64,000 nucleotides of DNA from Bacillus zhangzhouensis (GCF_000715205.1 NZ_JOTP01000013.1:29473-93472); one strand, 5' to 3'; positions 46,888 through 56,900 are shown, numbered from the stretch's first letter. Translations and numbers: made by a program. Notes: generated by a model not told the origin, from the sequence alone.

Positions 46888-48474
46888 ATGAACTCAGTGG
46901 ATTTAAAAGAAGATTTGCAGTCATTGCTCTCATTAGAAAATACGCACCAAAATTTATCTGTTCCGAAACTTGTTGAAAAGATTTTGGCACGTAATGAAGG
47001 CGTTTTAACATCAACAGGAGCTGTCCGCGCCACAACTGGTGCTTACACTGGACGTTCGCCTAAAGATAAATTTATCGTCAAAGAAGAAAGCTCTGAGCAT
47101 AAAATCGATTGGGGTCATGTAAACCAGCCGATCTCTAAAGATGCATTTGATCGTTTATATACAAAGGTTGTCTCATACTTAAAAGAACGTGATGAACTAT
47201 TTGTCTTTGAAGGGTTTGCCGGCGCTGACGAAAGATACCGTATGCCGATTACAGTGATAAACGAATTTGCATGGCACAATCTCTTTGCAAAGCAGCTATT
47301 CATCAGACCTGATGGATCAACGCCATCATCAAACGAAAAACCTTTCACCATCTTATCTGCACCTCACTTTAAAGCAGATCCTGAAACAGATGGAACGAAC
47401 TCTGAAACGTTCATTATCGTTTCTTTTGAAAAACGGACGATTCTTATCGGTGGAACAGAGTATGCAGGAGAGATGAAGAAATCGATTTTCTCTGTCATGA
47501 ACTACCTGCTGCCTGAGCAAGATATTTTATCAATGCACTGCTCAGCAAACGTTGGTCAAGAGGGAGATGTCGCATTATTCTTCGGCCTTTCAGGTACTGG
47601 GAAAACAACGCTTTCTGCAAGCGCAAGCCGTAAGCTGATCGGAGACGATGAACACGGGTGGTCTGGCACAGGTGTCTTCAATATCGAGGGCGGATGCTAT
47701 GCGAAATGTGTAAACTTAAGTGAAGAAAAAGAACCACAAATCTACAAAGCCATCAGCTTCGGATCAGTGCTTGAAAATGTTGTGCTTGATGAGGAAACAC
47801 GTGAAGCGGATTATGATGACACATTCTTTACTGAAAACACACGTGCTGCTTACCCAATCGAAATGATTGATAACATTGTGAAACCGAGTATTGCAGGTCA
47901 TCCATCTGCCATTGTTTTCTTAACAGCTGATGCATTTGGCGTTTTACCTCCAATCAGCCGTTTAACAAAAGAACAGGCAATGTACCATTTCTTGAGTGGT
48001 TACACAAGTAAATTAGCAGGAACTGAGCGTGGTGTGACGTCACCAGAAACAACATTCTCTACTTGCTTCGGTTCACCATTCTTGCCACTTCCAGCTCACG
48101 TCTATGCTGAAATGCTTGGCAAAAAAATTGATGAGCATGGCGCAAAAGTATTCCTTGTGAATACAGGCTGGACTGGCGGCGGCTATGGTACGGGCAAACG
48201 AATGAATCTTGCTCATACAAGAGCGATGGTGCAAGCAGCGATCGAAGGTGACCTTGACAATGCTGAAATGATCACTGACGACATCTTTGGATTACACATT
48301 CCACTTCATATTCCAGGTGTACCAGATGAAGTACTTCAACCTGCTAAAACGTGGGAAGACCAAAATGCTTACCAAGAAAAAGCACACTTCCTTGCCAATG
48401 AATTTAAAAAGAACTTCAAAAAATTTAGCCATGCGGCAAGTGACATTGAAGCAAAAGGCGGACCGCTCGTATGA
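46888..48474 (+). CDS. pckA: ATP-dependent phosphoenolpyruvate carboxykinase PckA
   Basis: A 528-residue PEP carboxykinase. Kinase-1a loop [11 protein letters not shown] (about 233-243) binds ATP; DDEHGW and the [15 protein letters not shown] substrate region are intact. It converts oxaloacetate and ATP to PEP, the first step of gluconeogenesis. ATG follows GGAAGGG. A CcpN-type operator over the promoter suggests repression on glucose. A terminator follows, and the gene is divergent from metK as in B. subtilis. Confidence 0.97.
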   Translation: MNSVDLKEDLQSLLSLENTHQNLSVPKLVEKILARNEGVLTSTGAVRATTGAYTGRSPKDKFIVKEESSEHKIDWGHVNQPISKDAFDRLYTKVVSYLKERDELFVFEGFAGADERYRMPITVINEFAWHNLFAKQLFIRPDGSTPSSNEKPFTILSAPHFKADPETDGTNSETFIIVSFEKRTILIGGTEYAGEMKKSIFSVMNYLLPEQDILSMHCSANVGQEGDVALFFGLSGTGKTTLSASASRKLIGDDEHGWSGTGVFNIEGGCYAKCVNLSEEKEPQIYKAISFGSVLENVVLDEETREADYDDTFFTENTRAAYPIEMIDNIVKPSIAGHPSAIVFLTADAFGVLPPISRLTKEQAMYHFLSGYTSKLAGTERGVTSPETTFSTCFGSPFLPLPAHVYAEMLGKKIDEHGAKVFLVNTGWTGGGYGTGKRMNLAHTRAMVQAAIEGDLDNAEMITDDIFGLHIPLHIPGVPDEVLQPAKTWEDQNAYQEKAHFLANEFKKNFKKFSHAASDIEAKGGPLV

Positions 48475-48481
48475 AAAGACG

Positions 48482-48514
48482 AAAGCTGAGGGAATATACC
48501 CCTCAGCTTTTTTT
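48482..48514. terminator. Terminator of pckA
   Basis: AAAGCTGAGGG, short loop, CCCTCAGCTTTTTTT. Also near the 3' end of ytmB on the other strand. Confidence 0.9.
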
Positions 48515-48755
48515 AGTTTGTTGAATGCAATGACACAAGGCGGTAAGTCACTTTCGTAACATTGTCTGTGAGTTCCAGCTTTTCGACATGTGCTGTCCCT
48601 GTTTTTTCTCCGTCTTTCGTTTTGCGCACCTCAAGTGGAATATTTAATGGATAAATGCGGTACCCTTCCTTCATGAGCTCAAACACATTTTCTTCAATTC
48701 TTGTCTCATTTCCTTTTGTAACAATCATTGTATTAAATTCAACAGGCATTCCCAT
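48513..48755 (-). CDS. ytmB: DUF2584 protein YtmB
   Basis: An 80-residue protein matching B. subtilis YtmB: GMPVEFNTMIVTKGNE, then RIYPLNIPLEVRKT and YRLVSLHSTN. It is beta-rich with no membrane helix or known motif; function unknown. GGGGG lies nine bases before the ATG at 48755; the frame extends to 48833 but that part overlaps ytmA. It is 38 bases downstream of ytmA and probably in its transcript. Confidence 0.8.
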   Translation of the reverse strand: MGMPVEFNTMIVTKGNETRIEENVFELMKEGYRIYPLNIPLEVRKTKDGEKTGTAHVEKLELTDNVTKVTYRLVSLHSTN

Positions 48756-48793
48756 AATGAAAATCCCCCTACTTTCTATATTCGTTATACCGT

Positions 48794-49588
48794 TTATTTT
48801 ACCACATTTCCGCTTTTTCGGCTGTGCATCCATGTCGTCAGCCTTCTGACAATCTCTCGATTATGCTGAGGCGGGAAATAATGATTGTATCCGTGAAAAT
48901 ACCATGTTTCCACAGATTTCCCGTGTTTGCGAAGCGCTTCTTCTAATAAATACGCATGCTCAATGGATACATTCTGATCCTGCTCTCCATGGATGATTAA
49001 AACAGGCGCTTCCATTTGATCTACAACATTCAATGGCGTTCTGACCTCATAAGCCTCAGGTACCTTATGCGGCGGACCGCCAATCACGCGCTTCATCATT
49101 CTTCTCATGTCCACACGCTCTTCATAGGTGAGCTTCATATCACTTACGCCTCCCCATGTCACAAAGGAAGCGGCCTCCTGTTTCATTTCAACAGCAGTCC
49201 AAATACCCATAATACCGCCGCGCGAAAAACCAAAGATATGTATACGATCCTGCTTCACCTTTTTGTGATGCTTCAACAGCTGAAATGCAGCGAATGCATC
49301 TTTCCGATCCTCTCCGGCAAAATCCTCGTTTCCTTCGCCTCCTTGATTCCCTCGGTAAAAGGGAGCAAAGACAACAAAGCCTTGTGCTGCAAATTGCACG
49401 ATTCGGCCAGGTCTCACCATACCCACATTTTTAATGCCGCCTCGTAAATACAAAAAGCCGTCATAGAGACCTTCTCCGGCTGGTTCAGCGAGCAGCCCCT
49501 TTATCCGAAGTCCATCTGCCTCATAGGTCACTGTATATAAATGAATATGCGGATGGGGCGACGGGAATCTTCTTTTTTCCACAATCAC
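48794..49588 (-). CDS. ytmA: S9-like alpha/beta hydrolase YtmA
   Basis: A 264-residue hydrolase with FGFSRGGIMG as nucleophile elbow (GxSxG), DQNVS with the likely Asp, and HYFPP with the likely His near the C-terminus. It resembles prolyl-oligopeptidase/acyl-peptide hydrolase catalytic domains without a propeller. The substrate is unknown. GTG at 49588 behind AAAGGAGAG matches the B. subtilis start (IVEKRRFPSP). The gap to the upstream carotenoid-type operon is 26 bases, so ytmA and ytmB may be its distal genes. Confidence 0.85.
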   Translation of the reverse strand: MIVEKRRFPSPHPHIHLYTVTYEADGLRIKGLLAEPAGEGLYDGFLYLRGGIKNVGMVRPGRIVQFAAQGFVVFAPFYRGNQGGEGNEDFAGEDRKDAFAAFQLLKHHKKVKQDRIHIFGFSRGGIMGIWTAVEMKQEAASFVTWGGVSDMKLTYEERVDMRRMMKRVIGGPPHKVPEAYEVRTPLNVVDQMEAPVLIIHGEQDQNVSIEHAYLLEEALRKHGKSVETWYFHGYNHYFPPQHNREIVRRLTTWMHSRKSGNVVK

Positions 49589-49614
49589 TTGATTTCTCTC
49601 CTTTTCATCCGGTA

Positions 49615-51096
49615 TTACATCAATTGCTTGATGATCGCTTCTGCAACAAGCTGGCCTGATTTTGTCACCATCGGGGTGCCACCGCCTGGATGACTTGTCC
49701 CTCCAACAAACCAAAGCCCTTCAATGTCTTTTGACTGATTATTGATACGGAAGAACGCCTGCTTGAACGAGTTTGAAGACATGCCATAAATGGCTCCATG
49801 ATATGCCCCCGTTTTCTGCTGCAAATCAAGCGGGGTTTGAACCGCTTCATATTCGACAAACTGTTCAATATCAAAGAGACCCTTTTCCTTTAAACTGGTT
49901 TTGATATGCTGACGATACGCCTCCTTTAGCATGTCCCAATTTTGCTCTTTTGTCACATAAGGAGCATTGGCCAAGACAAAAAGGTTGCTTCTTCCCGGTC
50001 CTCCGCTTAAGGCTGGCTCTGAATGGCCCGAATAACATATGTAAAGCGTCGGATCCTGAGGCAATTGCTTTTTCTGAAAAATATCCTTGAATTCTTGTTC
50101 ATAATGCTCAGGGAAAAATACAGTGTGATGGGACAGCTGTTCATAGACTTTGGGTACTCCTAATAAGAGAACAAAGCCAGATAACGATGGCTCAATGTTT
50201 GACAGCCTTTGATTTAAAAAGCTAGGGCGGTCTTTTTCATCAATCAAATGACGGTAGACAGTCAGTGCATCCGCCCCTGCAATCACTTGATCTGCCTCAT
50301 ACATCTGCTGAGCAGTCTCCACTCCTTGGATACGCCGATCTTTCACATGAATCTTGCTTACTTGTTCATTAAGGTGAATTTGAACGCCTAGTTCCTTTGC
50401 GAGTGTTTCAAATGCCTCGACTAAACGATAAGTGCCGCCCTTTATCCCATAAATACCTTTTTCCCCTTCTAAATAAGCCATCATATTAAAAATAGCGGGC
50501 GCTTCGTAGGGAGAAGAGCCAATGTATGTTGCATACCGACCAAACATCGCCAATGTATGAGGATGACGAAAATATTGACGCAGCAGGCGCTGAACGGATG
50601 TAAACGGTTTGACAGCAAGAAGTGCTTTCATCAGCTTTAGATCCACCTTATCCTTCCAGGTCAATAACAAGCGATTTAAAAACTGCTCCTCTGCCTTTTG
50701 AAAAAGCGTCTTCGATTCCTGTAAAAATGCACGGTATTGCTTTGCATCCTCAGGACTAAATGCTGCAATTTGTGATTCCATTTGCTCGATATCCGGCGTA
50801 AACTCAACCGTATGACCATCTGAGAAAACGTTTTTGGTAAGTGGAGAAATCGGATAAAATGTCACATAATCCTCCATCCGTCTGCTACAAGACGTAAACA
50901 CTTCTTCAAAATACGCCTTCATTGTTATGGTGCTTGGCCCGAGATCAAAAGAGTAACCCGCTCCTTGATGACGTTGTAACTTCCCACCTAAAGCAGCTTC
51001 TTTCTCAAGTATTGTGACCTGGACCCCGCGTGACTGTAAGCGAATCGCAGCTGATAATCCGCCTAGTCCGCCACCAATGATGATCACTTTTTTCAT
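49615..51096 (-). CDS. CrtI/CrtN/CrtP-type carotenoid desaturase or oxygenase
   Basis: A 493-residue FAD-dependent enzyme of the phytoene desaturase superfamily. VIIIGGGLGGLSAAIRL (residues 4-20) binds FAD, GGKLQRHQGAGYSFDLGPS is the second family block, and the C-terminal GGTSHPGGGTPMV is diagnostic. In C30 pathways such proteins act as CrtN desaturases or CrtP (CrtNb) terminal oxidases. Pairing with a glycosyltransferase favours the CrtP-like role, but sequence alone cannot decide. The ATG overlaps the glycosyltransferase stop by four bases. No homologue sits here in B. subtilis. Confidence 0.82.
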   Translation of the reverse strand: MKKVIIIGGGLGGLSAAIRLQSRGVQVTILEKEAALGGKLQRHQGAGYSFDLGPSTITMKAYFEEVFTSCSRRMEDYVTFYPISPLTKNVFSDGHTVEFTPDIEQMESQIAAFSPEDAKQYRAFLQESKTLFQKAEEQFLNRLLLTWKDKVDLKLMKALLAVKPFTSVQRLLRQYFRHPHTLAMFGRYATYIGSSPYEAPAIFNMMAYLEGEKGIYGIKGGTYRLVEAFETLAKELGVQIHLNEQVSKIHVKDRRIQGVETAQQMYEADQVIAGADALTVYRHLIDEKDRPSFLNQRLSNIEPSLSGFVLLLGVPKVYEQLSHHTVFFPEHYEQEFKDIFQKKQLPQDPTLYICYSGHSEPALSGGPGRSNLFVLANAPYVTKEQNWDMLKEAYRQHIKTSLKEKGLFDIEQFVEYEAVQTPLDLQQKTGAYHGAIYGMSSNSFKQAFFRINNQSKDIEGLWFVGGTSHPGGGTPMVTKSGQLVAEAIIKQLM

Positions 51097-52220
51097 TCGT
51101 ACCTTCTCCCTTTCCATTCATACCCCTCTTTTTTCAGCCCAATTTTCATAGAAGCAAAGCCAATGGCGATGAGGCTCAAAATGCTCATCGGCAATAAAAA
51201 GGCCATAGCAGATGTTCTCCCATTCTCGATATCAATTGCCGCTTTGATTGACACACCCAGCCCGTAGCAAAGAATGGCTAAACATAGACTTAACACATCA
51301 AGCTGAATGAGTGCGATCATGAAACAAATGACGGGAACCAAATAAAGCATTGTGTATAAACAAAAGACACTGCTTAACAAAGCAATGCTTCGATTCACAC
51401 CAGGGAACAAATTTTTTCGATAGCCTTCCCAAACTTCTTGTCCACTCTCGTACATTCTCATATAAACAAATGGATGAATACTTGCAAGTGTGAACGGAAA
51501 GCCATTTTCTTTCACTCGTCTAGCCAAGGCCATATCATCAACTAGCGAATCCTTGATTGCTTCATGCCCGCCGATTTCGTGATAACAATTCTTTTCAATT
51601 GCAATAAAACCGCCATGCGCTGCGGCAAAAGCAGGGTTTTGGGATTTCCTTATCCATTTCACTGGCAGATGACAGCCAATCGTAAACATCATCATTGGGA
51701 CTACAAGATGCTCAAAAGGTGTGCCTGTTTTTTGCTCTGGAAAGCCTGATAGCATTCCTGTTTTTTGCATGCATAACTGTTTGTACACCGCTTCAATGGC
51801 CCCTCTTTTCAACCTGACATCTGCATCTAAAAATAGCAGCCAATCAGAAGATGCCGCTTCAGCAAGCTGAGAACAAGCATACGATTTCCCAAGCCAGCCG
51901 CGCTTCAATGCTTGACCTGATTGCACACGAATCCACGGATAGGTCTCTGCGAAGCGCTCCACAATCTCTCTTGTCTGATCTGTCGAATGATCATCTAGTA
52001 CAATCAGCTCTTTCGGATAAAGACGCTGATCAACAATCGACTGAAGACATGCTTCTATCCGATTTTCCTCATTTCTTGCTGGAATCAGGATCGATAACGA
52101 AATAGGTTCATCGGGAGAAACAGACGCTGGCTGTAGTACAGGAAACTGCTTCATATTCCATACAGTAAAAATAAATTGGCAGAGCAGCAGTACACTGATC
52201 ACGGTTAAGAAGATCGCCAT
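51093..52220 (-). CDS. Family 2 glycosyltransferase, CrtQ-like
   Basis: A 375-residue membrane GT2 enzyme. A short N-terminal helix is followed by LSILIPARNEE, VLDDHSTDQT and the LFLDADVR metal site (DxD type), an acceptor region with GGHEAIKDSLVDDMALARR (ED/QxxRW equivalent), then three to four C-terminal helices. In staphylococcal-type clusters CrtQ glucosylates the carotenoid acid; here the role is inferred from neighbours. The ATG at 52220 (or GTG 52232) lies inside the end of the acyltransferase gene. Confidence 0.8.
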   Translation of the reverse strand: MAIFLTVISVLLLCQFIFTVWNMKQFPVLQPASVSPDEPISLSILIPARNEENRIEACLQSIVDQRLYPKELIVLDDHSTDQTREIVERFAETYPWIRVQSGQALKRGWLGKSYACSQLAEAASSDWLLFLDADVRLKRGAIEAVYKQLCMQKTGMLSGFPEQKTGTPFEHLVVPMMMFTIGCHLPVKWIRKSQNPAFAAAHGGFIAIEKNCYHEIGGHEAIKDSLVDDMALARRVKENGFPFTLASIHPFVYMRMYESGQEVWEGYRKNLFPGVNRSIALLSSVFCLYTMLYLVPVICFMIALIQLDVLSLCLAILCYGLGVSIKAAIDIENGRTSAMAFLLPMSILSLIAIGFASMKIGLKKEGYEWKGRRYE

Positions 52221-52951
52221 GGTTTCACCCACTTTTTAAAGGAATCAAACGCATCACTTGTTGACCGGCTTGTCCTTGTCACCTGTCTAAATTCTTCGTT
52301 TGTTGAAAAATCAGGATCAGCGATGACCTGCGCTTGATGTGAGTTTAACTGCTTTTCAAGCAGGTCTCCGAGCATGCGTGTTGCTTCCTTGCTTCGAAGT
52401 AAGCCGCCAGATACTAAGGCATCTTCTCCGAACACGACTGATACTGTTGGCTTTTGAAATTGATTAAATGTATATTGCAAGGTCACAGGCTTGATCACGA
52501 CCTGCTCAAATTGCCTCACTAAAAAAGAAGCCCCGCCTTCCAGTTCAAGCGGCCGCATATCCTGATGCATGATTTTCCCCTGCGGAAAAAGCCATACTGC
52601 TGCACCAGACTGCATGCTCTCTTTTGCCGTCATTAGTGACTGTTTTACGCTTTTCAGCTTCTCTTTATGAACTGGAAACGCACCAAGCTTGCGGAAAAAA
52701 GCATATTGCTTTAGCTGCTTCTCTTCCATCATCATGTAGTGATCGAGTTCAGACGCTTTTTCTGTTAAAAGAAAAATGATCAGTCCATCCCACCATGAGC
52801 TGTGATTCGCGAGATAAAGAACAGGCAGCTTCTCCTTTGGGTCAACCGTGCCTTTCATCATCACAAAGCGGAAATGTTTATGAAGTAAATACCGTTCAAG
52901 ATAAAGAGAAAATATTCGTCTAAACGATCGGCTTTTGTCGCTTTCTTTCAA
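52205..52951 (-). CDS. PlsC-like acyltransferase
   Basis: A 248-residue lysophospholipid-type acyltransferase. NHSSWWDG carries the HX4D catalytic pair, and LFPQGKIMHQDMRPLE matches the second, phosphate-binding block. In Bacillus carotenoid clusters a PlsC-like enzyme esterifies the glycosylated carotenoid with a fatty acid; the same role is likely here. TTG at 52951 after GAAGGAAGGG is the preferred start. It overlaps both neighbours (32 bases with the DUF422 gene, 16 with the glycosyltransferase gene), the mark of a tightly coupled operon. Confidence 0.8.
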   Translation of the reverse strand: MKESDKSRSFRRIFSLYLERYLLHKHFRFVMMKGTVDPKEKLPVLYLANHSSWWDGLIIFLLTEKASELDHYMMMEEKQLKQYAFFRKLGAFPVHKEKLKSVKQSLMTAKESMQSGAAVWLFPQGKIMHQDMRPLELEGGASFLVRQFEQVVIKPVTLQYTFNQFQKPTVSVVFGEDALVSGGLLRSKEATRMLGDLLEKQLNSHQAQVIADPDFSTNEEFRQVTRTSRSTSDAFDSFKKWVKPWRSS

Positions 52952-53648
52952 ATCGAACCCTTCCTTCACACAAAATGACAATCATAAGTGCTAAATAAAA
53001 AATCACATCGAGCCCGCCCTTTAATGCCAAAAGACCAAAAAAGAACACCATGGCCTGATAAATACGACTCGTCCAGCGCAGTGCCTTTTGATCAATCGAG
53101 ACAAGCGGGAAAAGAAATGAGAGTCCTGCTCCAATGATACCCCAGCTCACAAAATTCTCAAAAGGAATACCAAAAAAACCATCGCCGTCATACCACACCC
53201 AAAACTTCCGCTCAGCTGCTACTGGATCTAATATGAGGTCAAGCAGCACAATCCATATCCCCGTTTCAATAGCTCGTTTCCACTTTGACTGTTGACTTGA
53301 TAAAAAAAGACTATTTAAAAATACGCCAACCCATGCAAAAGCTATCGTTAAAGGCACTCCTGCCACAAGAAAACCTAACGTCGGATAATAATCATAGGCC
53401 CCGAATGGAAACCCGGTTGTGATTCCTACCCATTCAACCGTAAACGTAAGAACGCCCACAACGGCTGCTCTTTTGATCATAATGCCCCATGAGCCATAAA
53501 TATTTCGGCCAATCTCTATGACGCAGCAAGCGTACAGCACAAGAAAAATCCCATTTGCAAACTGAAGCCATGCCGGCACTTCAAAAAAGACCATTAATAT
53601 GAGGCCTACCATATACCATCCAACAAATACCCAACTCACTCTATACAC
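52920..53648 (-). CDS. Carotenoid biosynthesis protein (DUF422/CruF-like)
   Basis: A 242-residue membrane protein with six to seven helices. Family blocks visible include EWVGITTGFPFGAYDYYPTL, GVPLTIAFAWVGVF, DLILDPVAAERKFWVWYDG and FFGIPFENFVSWG. DUF422 contains CruF-type carotenoid 1',2'-hydratases and is usually annotated as carotenoid biosynthesis protein. It is the first gene of a four-gene overlapping operon. GTG at 53648 after GGGGCGG is the start. Neither a squalene/phytoene synthase-type gene nor a clear second desaturase is in the window. Confidence 0.82.
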   Translation of the reverse strand: MYRVSWVFVGWYMVGLILMVFFEVPAWLQFANGIFLVLYACCVIEIGRNIYGSWGIMIKRAAVVGVLTFTVEWVGITTGFPFGAYDYYPTLGFLVAGVPLTIAFAWVGVFLNSLFLSSQQSKWKRAIETGIWIVLLDLILDPVAAERKFWVWYDGDGFFGIPFENFVSWGIIGAGLSFLFPLVSIDQKALRWTSRIYQAMVFFFGLLALKGGLDVIFYLALMIVILCEGRVRFERKRQKPIV

Positions 53649-53699
53649 GAAACCGCCCCTTTATTTCTACCAAATTCAAGAAAGCATTCATGCTTCTAG

Positions 53700-53728
53700 T
53701 ATAGAAAAAAAGACACGTTCTATAAATA
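53700..53728 (-). promoter_or_regulatory. Weak candidate promoter of the carotenoid-type operon
   Basis: On the minus strand, TTTATA, 17 bases, TATACT. The -10 is good and the -35 poor. Located about 55 bases upstream of the DUF422 gene. Confidence 0.35.
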
Positions 53729-53821
53729 AACAATGCGCTTCTTATTTCATCTAGGCACTCACCAAAAATCCCTTTTGTCATACTTTAATTAGTGATCTAG
53801 AACAAAGGAGGCGAATTACTC

Positions 53822-54823
53822 TTGAATCGTTCCATCAAAGTCAGACTGGCATTCATATTCGTTGTCCTGCTCTTTATTCCATTTGTCGCCTGTAAACAAG
53901 ACCAAGAGCAGACCGTACAAGTAGCCGAGGTCACCCATTCGGTTTTTTATGCTCCGCTTTATGTCGCCTTATCAGAGGAATTCTTCAAAGAAGAAGGCTT
54001 AGAGGTTGAATTAAAAACCACTTGGGGCGGCGATAAAACGATGACAGCTCTTTTATCCGGCGGTGCCGATATCGCCCTGACCGGATCTGAATCCTCTATC
54101 TATGTGGAGGCACAAGACACAAAAGACTCTGTCATCAACTTTGCACAGCTGACACAAACAGACGGCACATTTCTTGTTTCAAGGGAGAAAGTAAACCAAT
54201 TCTCTTGGGATCAATTGAAAGGAAAAGACTTTCTTGGACAGCGTAAAGGCGGCATGCCGCAAATGGTCGGTGAATATGTCCTGAAAAAGGAAGGCATTGA
54301 TTTAAAAAAAGATCTTCGCATGATCCAAAATATTGATTTTGCCAACATTTCAGGTGCTTTCTCCTCTGGAACTGGCGATTTTGTGCAGTTATTTGAACCG
54401 ACCGCTTCCTTAATTGAAAAAGAAGGAAAAGGGTACATTACCGCCTCCTTTGGAGAGGCTTCTGGCAAGGTGCCTTATACCACCTTCATGGCAAAGAAGA
54501 GTTACTTAGAGGAAAACAAAGAGACGGCTGAAGCCTTTACTCGTGCCATTTACAAAGCGCAGAAATGGGTAGAAGCCAAGCATCCAGAGGAGATTGCTAA
54601 AACGATCCAATCTCATTTTCCTGATACGGACCTTGATGTCTTATCAACTGCCATCAAACGCTACAAGCAGCAACACTCATATGCAACAGATCCCCTTCTG
54701 AATGAAGAGGAATGGAACAAGTTACAGGAAATCATGAAGGCGAGCGGTGAATTGCCGGAATTTATCCCGTACAAACAGCTTGTCGATTCATCCATTGCAA
54801 AGAAGGTCACAGATCACAAATAG
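53822..54823 (+). CDS. ytlA: ABC importer substrate-binding lipoprotein YtlA
   Basis: A 333-residue NMT1/THI5-like solute-binding protein. The signal peptide ends PFVAC with the lipid-bearing Cys at about residue 24. EVTHSVFYAPLYVALSEEFF and LLSGGADIALTG are typical of the nitrate/sulfonate/thiamine-precursor family. The real substrate is not known. TTG at 53822 starts ten bases after GGAGG. First gene of ytlA-ytlC-ytlD, divergent from the carotenoid-type operon. Confidence 0.85.
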   Translation: MNRSIKVRLAFIFVVLLFIPFVACKQDQEQTVQVAEVTHSVFYAPLYVALSEEFFKEEGLEVELKTTWGGDKTMTALLSGGADIALTGSESSIYVEAQDTKDSVINFAQLTQTDGTFLVSREKVNQFSWDQLKGKDFLGQRKGGMPQMVGEYVLKKEGIDLKKDLRMIQNIDFANISGAFSSGTGDFVQLFEPTASLIEKEGKGYITASFGEASGKVPYTTFMAKKSYLEENKETAEAFTRAIYKAQKWVEAKHPEEIAKTIQSHFPDTDLDVLSTAIKRYKQQHSYATDPLLNEEEWNKLQEIMKASGELPEFIPYKQLVDSSIAKKVTDHK

Positions 54824-54838
54824 AATAGGAGGTAGCAC

Positions 54839-55609
54839 ATGTCTTTCCTTCAAATTGACCATGTGACCCACACGTACTTCTCTTTAAAAGAAAAAACAAC
54901 GGCCATTCAGCACATCAATATGGAGATTGACCAAGGTGAATTCATCTCATTTATTGGTCCCAGCGGCTGCGGAAAAACAACCCTGCTGTCCATCATCGCA
55001 GGAATTACACCGCCCTCTGAAGGTCGAATTTTAATCGAAGGAAAAGAACCGAATCAAAAGGAGCATCAAATTGGCTACATGCTCCAGCAAGATTATTTGT
55101 TCCCTTGGAAAACCATCAAGGAAAATGTCATTCTCGGATTAAAAATTGCGAAACAAGATTCACATGAGGCCATTTCAGCTGCCCTTGGCTTACTGCCAAA
55201 GCTTGGACTTGATGATGTGGAGGAAAAATATCCGAAGGAGCTGTCAGGCGGAATGAGGCAGCGGGCAGCACTCGCCCGAACGCTTGCAGTTGATCCCAGC
55301 CTGCTTTTACTAGATGAGCCATTTTCAGCTCTAGACTACCAAACCAAACTGACATTAGAAGATCTCGTCTTTCACACCTTAAAAAACTATCAAAAAACAG
55401 CGGTCCTTGTGACGCATGACATCGGTGAAGCCATAGCGATGAGTGATCGTATTTTCTTATTCTCAAAGCATCCCGGCTCTATCCAGCGGATCTTTACCGT
55501 TCCTGATGAACTGAGGACTCTCTCTCCTTTTGAAGCAAGGCAGACACCGAGTTTCCAAGAGCTCTTTCAAACGATATGGAAGGAGCTGAAAACAGTTGAA
55601 ACACAGTGA
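54839..55609 (+). CDS. ytlC: ABC importer ATPase YtlC
   Basis: A 256-residue ATPase of the SsuB/TauB class. Walker [10 protein letters not shown] (about 39-47), Q-loop QQDYLFPW, signature LSGGMRQR, Walker [13 protein letters not shown] and H-loop VTHDIGEA are all intact. It powers the YtlD permease. ATG follows AGGAGG 15 bases after ytlA, and the 3' end overlaps ytlD by 14 bases. Confidence 0.9.
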   Translation: MSFLQIDHVTHTYFSLKEKTTAIQHINMEIDQGEFISFIGPSGCGKTTLLSIIAGITPPSEGRILIEGKEPNQKEHQIGYMLQQDYLFPWKTIKENVILGLKIAKQDSHEAISAALGLLPKLGLDDVEEKYPKELSGGMRQRAALARTLAVDPSLLLLDEPFSALDYQTKLTLEDLVFHTLKNYQKTAVLVTHDIGEAIAMSDRIFLFSKHPGSIQRIFTVPDELRTLSPFEARQTPSFQELFQTIWKELKTVETQ

Positions 55610-56390
55610 CCTTTTACATGAAGCCTATCGAAAAAAAGTTCGAATAGAAAAACGCATCACACGTGTCTATCAGCTCATCATTTTCGCCAGCTTCTTTTCT
55701 CTTTGGGAGCTTGCCAGTCACTTTAGACTCATAGATCCGTTGATTTTTAGTTCACCATCTGCGGTCTGCCAATTGTTTGCGCAAAAAATATCAGATGGTT
55801 CTTTAATGAATCATATGAGTATTACGTTGTTTGAGACGATGCTCGGATTTCTACTTGGTACCTTTTGCGGCATTTTGCTCGCCGCCGCCTTATGGTGGTC
55901 CACCCGTCTCGCGAACGTTCTTGATCCATATTTAGTCATTTTAAATGCCATGCCGAAAGTCGCACTCGCCCCGATTTTAATTGTTGCACTTGGACCTGGC
56001 ATGATCAGCATTGTTGCCATGGGCGCGATCATTAGTGTGATCATTACAACGATTGTCATTTACACAGCCTTTCAAGAAGTTGATGAGAACTATTTAAAAG
56101 TAATGAAAACCTTTGGTGCGAAAAAAAGAGTTGTCTTTCGTGAGGTCATTTTGCCAGCGAGTATTCCAACGATGATCTCTGCCATTAAGGTCAATGTTGG
56201 TCTTTCTTGGGTTGGGGTCATTGTAGGGGAATTCCTAGTTTCCTCAAAAGGGCTCGGCTACATGATCATTTATGGCTTTCAAGTCTTCAACTTCACACTC
56301 GTGTTTTTAAGTCTTTTCATTATCGCCGTGTTTGCTACCATCATGTATCAGCTCGTTGAGTGGCTCGAACGTCGTTTTCTTCAAAAATAA
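55596..56390 (+). CDS. ytlD: ABC importer permease YtlD
   Basis: A 264-residue permease of the SsuC/TauC class with six helices and an EAA loop ([28 protein letters not shown]). It completes the ytlACD importer. The start is TTG at 55596 inside the ytlC end, with AAGGAG upstream. A bidirectional terminator shared with ytkD follows directly. Confidence 0.88.
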   Translation: MKHSDLLHEAYRKKVRIEKRITRVYQLIIFASFFSLWELASHFRLIDPLIFSSPSAVCQLFAQKISDGSLMNHMSITLFETMLGFLLGTFCGILLAAALWWSTRLANVLDPYLVILNAMPKVALAPILIVALGPGMISIVAMGAIISVIITTIVIYTAFQEVDENYLKVMKTFGAKKRVVFREVILPASIPTMISAIKVNVGLSWVGVIVGEFLVSSKGLGYMIIYGFQVFNFTLVFLSLFIIAVFATIMYQLVEWLERRFLQK

Positions 56391-56425
56391 AAAAAGCACA
56401 GGGACTGTCTCCCTGCGCTTTTTTT
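56388..56425. terminator. Bidirectional terminator ytlD / ytkD
   Basis: A-run, GCACAGGGA, CTGTC loop, TCCCTGCGC, T7; one A-C mismatch within the stem. Confidence 0.88.
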
Positions 56426-56900
56426 AACGAATCAAACCGTTCTTTTCTAAATAAGCAAGACTCTTTCTTAAGACATCATCTTTCATAATAAAACTGAAAT
56501 TTTTATTTTTTGAGATGGATCTTGGTAAGTCTGCGAAAAGAACGGGTCCTTTCGTTTCAAAATACGTGTCTTGCTTAACAAGCCTTTCAATATCGGCGAA
56601 ATAAATATTCTTCACAATGACCTTTTCTCTGCCAAGCACCTGATATTGACCAATATACGTTAATTCACGAACAACAGCACCCGTCTCTTCTTGAATCTCC
56701 CGTATAGCGGCTTGGTCCGCTTCTTCATTTGGCTCAACTTTCCCTCCTGGAAACTCATAGCCCCGATCCTCATGTTCAGTGAGCAGCCATTTCCCCTGGT
56801 AGCGGCAGATGGCCCAAACATGCTTAGGATGACTTGAAAAAGGCTTTTTTTCAAAAGAGAGCTTGACCGTATTATGATAATAGTCTTTAAATACATGCAT
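56424..56900 (-). CDS. ytkD: Nudix hydrolase YtkD
   Basis: A 158-residue Nudix protein, the exact length of B. subtilis YtkD. The Nudix box GGKVEPNEEADQAAIREIQE-ETGA fits GX5EX7REUXEEXGU. YtkD dephosphorylates nucleoside triphosphates, including 8-oxo-dGTP, and is associated with oxidative protection and sporulation. The frame is open to 57005, but GAGGG seven bases ahead selects the ATG at 56900. Confidence 0.92.
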   Translation of the reverse strand: MHVFKDYYHNTVKLSFEKKPFSSHPKHVWAICRYQGKWLLTEHEDRGYEFPGGKVEPNEEADQAAIREIQEETGAVVRELTYIGQYQVLGREKVIVKNIYFADIERLVKQDTYFETKGPVLFADLPRSISKNKNFSFIMKDDVLRKSLAYLEKNGLIR

